DNA of 64,000 nucleotides, from NCBI GenBank assembly GCA_017163975.1, contig JAFFSR010000004.1, positions 5,890,001-5,954,000 on the forward strand, written 5' to 3'. Below the pieces are notes generated by a model. That model searched no databases and was not told the origin of the DNA. It saw only the letters and a program-made list of their open reading frames with translations. Below are positions 12,381-24,700 of the stretch, piece by piece. Position 1 is the first letter of the stretch. Each line of letters starts with the position of its first letter. Source of the stretch: Anastatus disparis. Taxonomy: Eukaryota; Arthropoda; Insecta; Hymenoptera; Eupelmidae. A program made the translations under genes and the position numbers.

Positions 12381-14186
12381 TTCTGTTTTGAAAACAAACA
12401 TAAAAAATCGAATTTGAATTTTTAAGTCAAAAAGTATGTATTACAATAAAATATATTTATTAAGTGATTTTCATGAGAGGATTCTCTCCGCGCAGTTACA
12501 TGTAACAAATATTTTTAACTTTCTATTTTTTGTTATAATAAATAAACTAATTTGTTCTTTACATAGCTTTGAATACAAAAGACAGCATGCAGTTTACATA
12601 AATCTATTTAATAAAATGCCAGACCACGACAGTGACAGTAAGCCAACCTGGAGAGATCTAGACCTTCGGAGCACGGATTTTTCTCAAACTTTGAGATAAA
12701 TTTTCAAGTAACAAAATGTGGAAAAAACCAGAATTTTAGACCCAGAGGTTCTATATTTACCTAGCTACAAGCAATTAAAGTGTAGCATTAGAAAGGTATA
12801 CTTAGATTTTTGAACGTTTACAGTTCTGTTTCCTTTATAACTTAAAACTTTTTTTCAAATCAAAGCTGTAATCAAAGTTATTAAGCAGGCGTTAAACTTG
12901 AATTGTTTTTTTAAAACATAAATTAATAATAAAAATTGATATTCGCTCCTGTTTTTGTTACATTGTAACTCTGAATGATATTTTGACATACTGTAACCGC
13001 TATTTCAAAAGGGCTTAAGCTCAGCTTTCATTCGGAAAAAAGTTTTAAGCTTCTAGCCATTAATGCTAGAGAACGTGTTTAAAAAACTAATAACTTTTCG
13101 ATTGACATTATTTAATTGCCTTTAAGTAGAAAAATATTAAGCATCAAGATCTAAAATTCTGATTTTAGGCCCGAACTAAAAATTTATGATCCTTATTTAG
13201 CAAAATCTATGATCTATTTATTGATTTCATCGTTTGAAAATTAAACCTTAGATAACTAATAGATTTCTTAACAGAACAATAAAGACTGAATACTTTTGAA
13301 TACATGATAATTTAACAACTGTATAAAATAAAAATTTATTTGAAAAAATTGTATCAATAGTAAATATGAAATGAAATTTTATAAATAACTTGAGACATAT
13401 ATTCTATAAAATATTATTTATTTCAGAATTTAAAATTAACATTTTGATTAATTTTCATGTAAAGAATACACATTAAAAGTCTTAAAAGTTTTAACATTTA
13501 GGACAATGACTATGCAAGAAGACAATGAAAAATACAAATTTCAAAATCTAATGCATACTGCATTAATTTTATGTTAATCACTAAAAGTTCACGTATAAAA
13601 GTTTGAAAGAAAGTTATTACTTAAGTTTTGATGAAGCAAATATATTCAAAAAAATGCATGACAATTAACATAGAAGTTTGTTATGTGTCAACTATATCAG
13701 GATTCGAATTTAAAAAATTTTTCATTCAATAATTTCCAAATTAAAAGCTACAAGCGGCTCATATACTACGACTTTAATCATGATAAGCTAAACGACTAAA
13801 TTAAGAAAACGTAAAAAAATGTACATTTACATAGCATTATGAATATTTAAAAATCCGAGTTCATTGAACGACCTTAACATTATCATATCCAATCCTTTTC
13901 AAGTAGTTAGTATTAAAATCACCAATTAATACACATCAATCTTGATCCTTAAAAAGAACACGAATTTAAAAAAAAAAGCCGAGTTTAGAAAAAAATAAAA
14001 ATGAAGCAAAACATAACGTTTCACATAAAATTAATAAAGCGAGCCTTACCCCTTTAATTCCCAAGAAAAAAAAGGAAAGAAAGAATACACGTATACACAT
14101 ACACGTGAAAGAAGCGTAAAGAGAAATGATCATTCGAAACGTGCCTATACGTATAAATGCTTACGTTTTAGAGTCGCGAAGGTGAG

Positions 14187-14203
14187 GCGCGCGGACCGCG
14201 CGC
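14187..14203. repeat. GC-only palindrome in AT-rich DNA
   Basis: GCGCGCGG and CCGCGCGC flank a single central A, in DNA that is otherwise about 75% AT. A TTTAAAAAGG word follows at about 14219. It may be part of a promoter or a protein-binding palindrome. Confidence 0.4.
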
Positions 14204-16671
14204 GTGAGAAAGTAATGTTTAAAAAGGAGGAGCAAGGGAATAGGCATATCCCGTGCTTCTCTTATTCTTCTTCTTCTACTCCTCTCTTTTAAAGGTTTTA
14301 TGTGTGGACGTGCTTTTGTAACGACGCGTCATGCATATGCAAGTGTGAGATACAACTTTTCTTTACCAGTCCAAAGAACCAAAGAATCTGAGTATATATA
14401 TACACAGAAAAGTATGTGTATAGATATGCTATTGTCTCGTAGCATATATATAAAGGGTATAAATGAAAAAAATGTATATGATGTGTGTAATATATGAAGG
14501 AAAGAAAATGAAAAGGTGGAATAACTTAAAGTATACGCAGGAGACATTTTCATGCGTTCTGTGTTATACCGCATGTATATACGTGTATTTTAAAGCTTTT
14601 CTTTTCTTCTTCTTCTCAGTCCTTTATTTTCTTTCACGCTTGCTTCTTGCACGAATCCTGTAACCTTCTTTTTTTTTTTTTTTGAAAGAAAAGACTTACT
14701 AGAATAGTGACACTTTTTTTATCTTTCTTTTTTCGAAGGAAACATACCAGTTTTGTGCGGGTAAATATTATTTTTTCTTATAGACTCTTATGAGGTGGTA
14801 GATGTGGTTCATAATTTTTATAAATGTTTTTCTTGCCCGTATCATTTTCAATGATTAATGTTAAGAAAAAATAATATTCTAGGATCTTTTTTGTTTTTTG
14901 AATAAATATATACTCGTTGCGTTTTAGAATTTTATACTGGTGAAATTATATAATGGTCTTGTGGCCAAGTTCCGTTTTTGAACTTGTCTGCGATACGTTT
15001 CCAGGTGTGAAGAATCAATGAAAACCCGATGAATCGGAGTACTGAAAATAGATATATTTTAGGTAGAATAAAAATCTTTATATTTTAATTTACATATCGG
15101 TACTCGATTCTTACATATGCTTTTAAAGCAATTTTATTAATTAAATTAATAAAATATTTAAAAATAAAGAACTTTTTTGTAAAAAATTTGAATTATAATA
15201 GCCTAATAATAATTTCCGAAAAAAAACTTTTACAAAATTTAAAAAGTTTTTCCTCAGTAACCATTCTAGGTTTAGAATAAACTCTGGTCTCTATAAAAAA
15301 AATGATGACAGCAGGAAGTTGCTCATTTTTTAATAAAAAAATTGTTAATCCTTTCATATAACCATTTTATTATATATGCATCAAAGAAAATACAATCTAA
15401 AACACTAACTACAGCAATCTGATTATTGAATATTTCAAGCATGAAAATGAAACAAGTAAATGGAATTTCGAATTAATCAATGAATCAATTTCATTGTTAA
15501 TAAAATACAAGCCACACGACAAACTCAACTACCAGTGACGCAACAAAGACCTAGTCCATATTTTTCTTTTCATTATTTTCTAACTTTCATTTCGGCTCAA
15601 GCTGTACACATCATATATACCTGGAGAATTATGCTCAAGTTTGAAATGAATAAAGGCTTTGAAAAGAAGAGATAGATTATCTTCATATGGTCGCGGTTGT
15701 CTACACGTTCGCTTACAGCCGTACATTTGCCGCTGACAAATGTTTTATTTTCTTTTCTCTTTTTATTTTCCTTGTGTATAAGGAGACAGTGGAAGCTGCG
15801 CGCGCTCTTTTAATCTTGCTTGTAATAAAAAAGGGTTCGTTATATTGTGGACACTTGGTGTCTTGTTAAATAACGACTTTGTTCAGATAAAGATGTGAAC
15901 ATTTGATTATCTTGGCTTTGAGAAAGTTAAGTTTTTCAGCTTGTTTATTTTTGGGTTAATATTTAATTAAATTTTAAATTATTATTTTTATAGTTATTGT
16001 TTAAAATTCTAAAATTTTGATTATCAGTGTATAAAGTAACTTTGCACACACAAATTGGTTATACAAAATATCTGCTTATTTTGTGTCATTTATAATTGTG
16101 CATTTCTATACTTCCAACACTTATTATTTTTCCCAATTATGAACGTAAAGTCAGAGTTTATAAAAGGTTTTTGGACACGCATAATACCGGTTTCTCGTAT
16201 GTACACTTGCGAGAAAGTAATTAGCGTGAACATAGGTTGTCGCACGAGTCGGGCGTTGCTGTCCAAGCAGAGCGAAGGTTGTAAAAAAGATCGTTCTCCG
16301 CGCACGCAAATTGCTTCTCTACACAACGCTAAACATGCAAAAAGTTCGATTTTCCATGCTTATTTGATGCATCCAGAGTATATCCGAATCTCGCGTGTTA
16401 ACTGACAATAAACTCAGAGAATTATACACCTGCATACGCTAAATAGACGTAAAAAGTCAAATTTTACTTATAAATGTAAAAAAATAACGTTCAACTTAAA
16501 TTTTGTACAAGTCCGTTTTGTTACTCTGAGTCAAACAAGGATCATATTTTTTTACGGATTTGACACAACGTACTATTTTAACTGATCCATGACAAAGTAG
16601 TACTTTACGCACTGAATTCTATTATTTAACTAAAATATTATTTAAAAATTTTTAAATACAATTTCCTACTT

Positions 16672-16863
16672 GAGGTCGTCAATGGCTGATTTGGTAGAGC
16701 GATGGATTCGCAATCTTGGATTCCCAAGTTCGAGTCCCGCTCTCGGACGATTTATATAAGCAGCACTGTATGTTACACATGTGCTTTGTTCACAAACATA
16801 CTGACAACCTCCGTTGTAATAATAGCATAAATACAACAACGTTAAATAAAATTTAAAAAAATT
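16672..16863 (+). mobile_element. tRNA-derived SINE, copy 1
   Basis: A tRNA-like head carries a diverged A box (TGGCTGATTTGG) and B-box-like GTTCGAGTCCC. It is followed by a tRNA-unrelated body (CACTGTATG, ACACATGTGCTTTGTTCACAAA, CCTCCG, AGCATAAATACA) and an AT-rich tail (GTTAAATAAAATTTAAAAAAA). The anticodon-loop position reads CGC here, against CGT in copies 2 and 3. This copy is more diverged than copy 2. Confidence 0.85.
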
Positions 16864-17849
16864 AAAAATGTATTTTATCTTTTCTTTCTCTCATTATTTT
16901 GCAATATAAATGCGTTAAATTTTTTATCCTTACGTGCTCATAATTTTGCTCTCAAAAGTGTTTTAAATTTTCATAGTAGTCAGCTGTATCGAAATAGAAT
17001 TTATAAGCACGTGAGAGACAAACTAGCTTTAAAAATTTACATTATTCTTAGCTGATTCCATTATTGAAATTGCAATATTCGTAATTTTTCAAAATTGATG
17101 CTATATATATAAAGATTTATAATGTTTTTATTCTTTATGTATAGCTTTATTTTTAATTTTATTAAAAGATATTTGAATTTTGTTTTTATCATGAAATTTT
17201 ATCCTATCATATTCAATGATGGGATTTAAAAATTGACGTAACAACGAGCTTTTCATTTAATTTAACAGTAAAATAAAGGAAAACGATAAAATGTAATTTA
17301 TTTATACTTTTATATATAAGAAACCGATGAGTCAAAGGGAAAGTTAAATGAAAGTTCAATTCGAGCGCTTTGAAAGTGTTTTTTATATTAAAGCCTTTTT
17401 CATTGATAGGAATCCGTAATGAATTGATTTTTTTTTTCAACCAGAATGCATTTTCAAATATACAATTGTTCCGGTTTTGATCGATCAAACAAATGAAAAG
17501 TAAATTTAATTTTAACCCGTTTTCTATGTACGCGCTGTATACGACACACAAAGTTTCAAGTTAACGAATAAAATTTAAATTTAAATGTTGGATCAATGTA
17601 AGTAATCAGCATGATTAAGAAAGTAGCGAAAAAATACATTTACTTAAGATTTTTTAGTTTAAATTTTTCATTTTATATAGTTTACAGTTTTAAAAAGTAA
17701 AAAAAAATATTAACTGATCGATTTTTTAAAATGATTGGCATCATCAAAGTTAAGGATTTTCATAGAGAGGTCAAAATAGATAATTTTATGTTTTTTATAT
17801 TTAATGATATTAGTATAAAACAAAAGTTATATATTTATAAGAAGCTATC
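16864..17849. other. AT-rich spacer between two SINE copies
   Basis: No gene is supported. The 112-codon minus-strand frame at 17213-17551 has no recognisable domain and AT-driven composition. Confidence 0.5.
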
Positions 17850-18052
17850 GAGATCCTCAGTGGCTCAGTCGGTAGAGCGATGGATTCGTTATCTCAAGGC
17901 TCCGAGTTCGAATCCCGCTCTCGGCGGTCGATTGATACAAGTACCACTGTATACATTATACATGTGCTTTGTTCACAAACACTCTGATGATCTCCGTCGC
18001 TAATTAGTATAGCAGTGATAGCATAAATGCAGCGACGTTAAATTTAAAAAAA
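17850..18052 (+). mobile_element. tRNA-derived SINE, copy 2 (best-preserved promoter)
   Basis: It has a textbook internal RNA polymerase III promoter: A box TGGCTCAGTCGG at 17861-17872 and B box GTTCGAATCC at 17906-17915. The anticodon-loop position reads TTCGTTA (CGT, threonine-like). The shared body follows (GTACCACTGTAT, CATGTGCTTTGTTCACAAAC, ATCTCCGTCGCTAATTAG, AGCATAAATGCAGCGACG), then a T/A-rich tail. The stem pairing is too poor for a functional tRNA. It lies about 1 kb downstream of copy 1 in the same orientation. Confidence 0.9.
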
Positions 18053-18111
18053 TCATAATGAGTAGTGCTAAAGGCCATATTATTGTTTTTTAAATTTTTG
18101 GATATGAAATT

Positions 18112-18115
<4 letters not shown>

Positions 18116-18177
<62 letters not shown>
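18116..18177. repeat. (TA)n microsatellite, about 31 units
   Basis: A perfect uninterrupted TA dinucleotide run about 60 bp past the end of SINE copy 2. Confidence 0.95.
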
Positions 18178-18180
<3 letters not shown>

Positions 18181-20944
18181 GATTGAATCACAATTACAAT
18201 AAAAATATCAAAAATTTTTAAAAATCAACATTATTAAACAAAAATAAAGTCACGAATAATTAGACTTTGTCTATTTCAAATATCTGTCTAATCTAAAATT
18301 TTATTCTTCATTTTGAAGTTTTATAGTAAATTAATAGTGCTATTGAATTAGTCGGCTATAAAGTAATAATAAATAATCATATATTTGATGAAAATCTATT
18401 CAGATTGCCGAATGTTTATCACGAAATTTCATAAAATAGATAAATAATTTTACTAAAATTTGAAATTCCGTTTTTCTTCACAACTATAATAAGAAGTAAT
18501 TTATCGATATTAAAATAAATTTATTGTGGTGGAAATATAATTTTTGCTTCGTTAATTATTTTATCGATAAAAGTTTGTAAGGGCGATTTCGAATTAAGAA
18601 TTAAATATTTAATAAGGTCTACTGACGTAAATACCACTATCCATACGAAGTGAATGACGTATACGCAAGGTAATTACATATAAGCTCTTACAGATTTTGT
18701 TTTTCTTAAATATTCATAATTTAAGATTAATCGCTGAAAATTTAACAGTTGATTGAAATATGAGATTTTAATGTTGACTTGGTTAAATTTTTTTGATTGA
18801 TAAAAAATTTTTATTATCGTCATACATATAGGTTTATTTTTTTTTCTGAAAAACTCTTTACAAAGAAATTAATTTGACCTAATAGCTAACCATTTCGAAA
18901 CTTCCATTTAAGCAATAAAAATATTTAGTTTATTATTAAATAAAAAGAATTTATAAAACTCTATGGTATTATTTAAAATTGAAAGTTACGCAAAGTCTCA
19001 TGCTCAACAAGCGAGCGGATGTGGTATATGTCTGTAAGCAAAACAATCATTCATTTTTACCCATCTCGGAAAAATCTTTTAAGCTTGCATACCGCAAACC
19101 CGACTATAAATTCTACGTGCGTAATTAAGTACTAGTATCCAGGCCTAATAACTAAATTGAAAAAAAAGATAGAGAGAAAAAATTGGTCAACAGTGTCACA
19201 TAGCATCTTTATACGAAAAAATAAATTGTTTACATAGTTATCATATATGAGTGATGGAATTTGTAGGCGTCATGCGCCCCCGCGCCATACGGTGTTTAAA
19301 AAGGTATAAGGTAACGCATATGCAAGTATTCGTGTACGTAGAGTTAGTAAATATATCTATACACGTATGATAAAGTTTGTCGTAACAACACCCAGCCATT
19401 ACACCAGGAAATATCTTACGGCTTCTTCTCCTTCTTTTCTAAGAGGTATATATGTGTTAGTATGCAGGAGGATGAGTAATATATCATTTCTTTTTTCTTC
19501 TCTCTCTCTCTTTCTTAACTTTTTTTTCCATCGTCGTCATCGCAGTTGTTTTGGCTTAACGTCGCGAGGAAATTTTATGTCAAGCTCTCCGGTGTCAGTG
19601 TGTTTTAAATATATCCCCGTCAGGGATGGAGAAGGTTCCCGCTAACTTTCAGGTTTTGCATCGTCAAGGTAGTATATAACGTTTTGTGTGTGATTATTTT
19701 TTTTTCTTTTTTTTAGCAAGGATTTTCTATTGGACCGTGAGATACATATACTTTTGTTTCTTTTTTTTAAATATTTGTTTTAATTTAAGATTTTGCAGTA
19801 TACCGTAAGGTTTTTAATGAGATTTCTTTATCTTTTATGAAAATCAATTATTTTCTTTGGTCTATTTTGTGGAAGTATTTCATATTGGAAAGTGAAGCTT
19901 TTTTTACAACGGTAATATAATGGTATCATGGTTAACGAAACAAGTTTAAATTAAATAAATAGTTAAAAAATTGCACGAATTTATAATGTTTATTAAAAAA
20001 TTCTTTGATTTAAATAAAATAAATATAACAGCAAAACCATTTCATCAAATTTTGATTTTATTTTTCCAAACAAATATAATCTTTTTTCATTCTGTTTAAC
20101 TCAAAATCATATAAGAAAAAAAATTGCACTTTAAGTTTAATTCTCATCATAAATGTTTTACAAAAATAGAAAAATTTTCAAGCTTGAATTTTTCATCAAC
20201 TTTTGTAATTATTAAATCTTTGTATATAGTCCGTACCTCAAAGTGTTAAATGATACTAACTTTGATACGTGTTTGGTTTTCTTGAAATTCGACGGTGTAA
20301 AGTTTACGTGCGCATTATTCGAAATTGAAAAACGAATGGATTGAAAGCGTGCTTGAAAAAAAAAACTCTCGTTTTATTACATCCATACGTGGGAAACTTT
20401 GATTTTTTTCAAAGAATTTGTTTTACTGCATTGTTTATTATCAATAAATATTATTATTATTATGGAGAAATTGAATGATTATGTAACACGAAGTATCAAA
20501 TTTACAAATTTCGTGATATAATGTTGAAAATTGTGTAAATTAATCAGTTAAAATTGTAACAGAATAAATTTTATTGTGACTTTTAATGGTGATGATTTTT
20601 TTAGTTTTTAAAAGGATTATATTTGGTTCAAAATTGAATTCAAAACCAAAATTTATGTATAGGTCTTTCTTGAATAGGTCTCCAGGTATCGTTTATCTTA
20701 GAATTCAAAATGTTTTATAAAATTAAATTAACAAACAGTTGATACAATTGATATTCATAATGAAACTTTTAAGATAGTATCATTTTATTTTTTTATTGTC
20801 TTATAATATATTATTGTTCCTATATGAATTTAATAAAAAATTTTTAATAAAATTTTCTTAGAATTTGTATAATTTACTCTAGTGCAACACTTTGAAAATA
20901 TAATATCTAATATCACTCTGGTTCATCATTCGGTACACCTCATA
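18178..20944. other. AT-rich intergenic sequence
   Basis: No supported gene. A GC patch near 19263-19290 is followed by TGTTTAAAAAGG at about 19293, and CT-rich low-complexity sequence occupies 19425-19530; both may be regulatory. The 92-codon frame at 19367-19645 is low complexity. Confidence 0.5.
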
Positions 20945-21730
20945 CAGTGCCGTCCATAAATTCGGGATCACTCAGAGGAAAAAATTGCTGGAGAAAAATC
21001 GCAATAGCTCGGTAAATATAGGTCGTATAGAAATTCTAAAAAAAACGATTTTAAAGTACTCCTCAAGAGCTTTAAAAACGCTGTATTATATTATTTTAAA
21101 AGTTTTTTTTATGGTATTAAAAAAATTACTTAAAAATAAACATTTTTTGCCAATTTTTTAAATTTTAGATTCGCTCACACCGTTTTTCGAGTATAAGATA
21201 AAAAAATCTGAAAAAAATATAATTTAAAGTACTCTAAAAGAGCTTTAATTTGCATTTTTTTAAATTTTTACAATGATTTTTCGTCAAGTTATAAAGCTTT
21301 AAAGATAGGCATTTTTGATGTTTTTTTCAGAAAATTGGCCATTTTTCTGCAAAAAACACCAAAAATGCCCAACTTTAAAACTTCATATCTTGACGGAAAA
21401 TCATTGTAAAAAATTTTAAAAAAATGCAAATTAAAGCTTTTAGAGTACTTTAAATTATATTTTTTCAGATTTTTTTATCTTATACTCGAAAAACGGTGTG
21501 AGCGAATCTAAAATTTAAAAAATTGGCAAAAAATGTTTATTTTTAAGTAATTTTTTTAATACCATAAAAAAACTTTTAAAATAATATAATACAGCGTTTT
21601 TAAAGCTCTTGAGGAGTACTTTAAAATCGTTTTTTTTAGAATTTCTATACGACCTATATTTACCGAGTTATTGCGATTTTTCTCCAGCAATTTTTTCCTC
21701 TGAGTGATCCCGAATTTATGGACGGCACTG
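20945..21730. mobile_element. palindromic Tc1/mariner-type MITE, 786 bp
   Basis: The whole element is one near-perfect inverted repeat. The left arm starts CAGTGCCGTCCATAAATTC and the right arm ends with its reverse complement (GAATTTATGGACGGCACTG). The arms, about 390 bp each, meet at AAAATTGGCCATTTT near 21338 with no real spacer. The element is flanked by TA on both sides (20943-20944 and 21731-21732), the target duplication of Tc1/mariner elements, and its CAGTG terminus also fits that superfamily. It has no transposase ORF, so it must depend on an autonomous relative. Very few arm mismatches (such as GCTCGG against ACTCGG near the outer end) suggest a recent insertion or gene conversion between arms. 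Confidence 0.9.
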
Positions 21731-21732
21731 TA

Positions 21733-24700
21733 TATATAAACTTACTTAAACGCATATTTAAAAAAATTTTTCAAAAAAAAATCTAGTGTTAGAGAAATTT
21801 ATAAAATTTGTCTTAGCACACGGAATGTTATATCTTCATGTAAATTAAAACCTCGGCTTTCATCATAAATACCTTTGTACATATGTGCATGCATGTACAC
21901 CCTCTCTTATCTTCTCTTGTGTGTATATACTCGTTACGCCTATTATGTACAATATGGAAAATGTATAACTTTACGTTGGAATGCGCGATACATATAATAC
22001 GAATCATCCTTCGAGTTAGTACTTAAAACCTATTTAAACAAAAAAGATAAATTACATTAGCGTGGCAGTGAGCAATTAAAGAAGCTCTGTACTTCCAAGT
22101 AATAATAACAAAAACAGTTGCACTTGCGTTCCAATTGCGTTCTTTCACACGCCTGAAACGTTAAATCTTTTGTATTATAGAAATTCCAGGAATATTGTGT
22201 CTATTTTATGCAAAATGTTTCTATAACTTTATTTGTGTTTTACTCGATAGATCATTGGATGTATCAATGATTGTCAAGTGAGTATTGTCAGATTATTCTA
22301 TTCGAATACTATGAGATACGAAGGCAATCAGACTTTGCTCGTTGTAATATTCTTAAATTTTTTAAAATTTCAATAAATGCTAATATATAGCATGGGAAAT
22401 CTCTTTTCTTCTTAGAAAAAATATAACTGCGTTGTTAAATAGTATAAGTAAACATTATAAAGCAATTGGAAAAAATATAATTTTTAATTTATATTGATGT
22501 TTAAGAAGAGACTACTTTAAATTAAGATATACAAAATAACTGATGATAATATTCATAATGTAAAATGGAAATACGAGCTAAGCTAACATAATTTACAAAC
22601 GCTTCCGAAGTTATTAAAAATTTTTCTTCATTTTGTATGTTATATGCGTATGTATTTGTTAAATTTAAAATTGTAGTTACTATAAGTACCGAAATTTCAA
22701 AAGAACATCGCATGTCAAATATTTTATTAATTCAGACGATTTAAATAATGTATACATACACAGAGTAAAGTGAAATATAATGGTGCATCTTTCTATTTTA
22801 AAGCTATAATATTAGTTTATTGATATGAAAAAGGTAGAATATTAAGTAACTTTACAAAGATAATACAGAGTAGATTAAAAACAAAAATTGTCTTGTAAAT
22901 TCATAAATGGTACTAAAAGTATAATCGTACAGTACACATAGTTTTATTTTTTTACTTTAATTTAAAAATTTATTTTCATCATTTATACTTTATTATACGT
23001 TTTGTGGTTAAATTTTAAAACGATATCATATCAGCAGGATCATATAGAAAATAAGTAGAGCTTCCTATGGCCTCATCATCTACCGTCATATCAAGGAAAT
23101 TTCTTGAAAGCTTTCTTAAAGCTTCCGAGTAAGAGTAAAAATCTTACAGGTAATTTTCATGAAATATTCCTGTATAAGCTTGAAATTTCTGAGTAAAACT
23201 GTCCGAAATATTCCAAGAAAAATTGATGAAATCTTTTAGAAAACCTTTGAAAAAGCTTTTGCAAAAGACTGCGATTAGCTTACAAATAATCTTAACGAAA
23301 TATTACTGTGAGATATCCACAAAGCTTTTAAGACTGTTACAAATATATTCTTTTTCCTTTTAATCTTACAATAAGCTTTCATGAAACATTCTGAAAAGCC
23401 TGAAATTTCTGGAACTAATTAGCTATTAGAAATATTTCAAAAATTATTGTTTCAATATTTTGATTAATCTTGCAGAAAACTTTCGAAAAATTCTAATAAA
23501 ACATGAGTGCTAATTTTAATTATTTATTTTGAAAATAAATAATTAGAAATTCATAATATTGTAGAAAGAGTCCTAATATTACAATAGAGTTATTGTTGAC
23601 AAAGCAGCGTTTCATCAACGTAATTGAAACTGTCTTTCACGCCATATTTTACAATAGTAATATATCACAAGTAAAGATTTTTACATTATGTATTTATAAT
23701 ATTTTTCGACAATCATATAAAATAATTATTGCAAATATAAATTTTATTAATACGTGCTTATTTATATCTTGCAATATTACTGAATTTTTCGAGAATTCGT
23801 AAGAGTTCGATTTTAATAGTTATTTTTCAAAGGATGGTTCATGATTGCACTAAGAAATTAACTTCTTTAAAAAATTATTGTTAATATTTGAATTATAATA
23901 TTTAATATTTATTTACCATCATTTTTATGTAAATTTATTTTTCTAGGATTTTAATTAATGTCCTAATAAAAGCTCGAGAATCAATCAGATACATAAGAAA
24001 ATAATTTACAAAATGTTTTCAAAAATACATATCTGTATCATCAATTTCAATTGAATTTCTAGTTTCAGCAATTATTCGGCTATTAAAATAATGAGGTAAA
24101 TGTTAATTTCACAAGCCATAAAAAAATTACTATTTTTATTAATACGGTCAACAGATTCCATTCCTATATTGACATAGTAATTTAAAATAGGGTTTTTAAG
24201 TCTCATTAGAAAAATTTTAGATTTTTAATTTATTAAACTAGGTTCTCTTGACATATCATTGGCTTGGATTAAAATTATTCCATTTGAAAAAAAGTCTTGA
24301 AAACCATTGCATTAAAAAAATAAATCTTGAAAACAATTTCATTTCAGAAAGCTTTTGAAAAACATCCATTTCCATTTCATTTGTAGAGCATGCCCTTTCG
24401 CTTATATATTTTATTATTTAATTATCAAAATCTATGTTAGATTTTTTAGTTTCTGTAATTTTTTTAAATTTATATATTTTTAAAAACATTTTCAAAAAGT
24501 TTGTAACCCATTCTTTTCCTCATGTTATTGTACTAAATTTTGTAGATCTTTACTAAAAACCTCCAAAGTCATTTTAAAAGACAGACATCTCATGATCTTT
24601 AAACGAAATAGAAAAATGATTTCTAATTTTTTCGAAAAGGATGATTTTAATCCAAGCCTACGATGTAATAAGAGTAATAAAATGACGAAAAATTAAATAT

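Larger units (their letters stand above)
9655..16671. other. AT-rich intergenic sequence with scattered remnants
   Basis: No supported gene. Short open frames such as those at 9935-10198, 12436-12699 and 14300-14663 lack recognisable domains. Candidate element remnants (10279-10618, 12196-12380) and a GC palindrome (14187-14203) are listed separately. Confidence 0.55.

Noticed and set aside
17850..17930. Possible tRNA genes at the SINE heads
   Set aside because: Acceptor and anticodon stems do not pair well, and the same head is always followed by the same non-tRNA body. They are SINE promoters, not tRNA genes.
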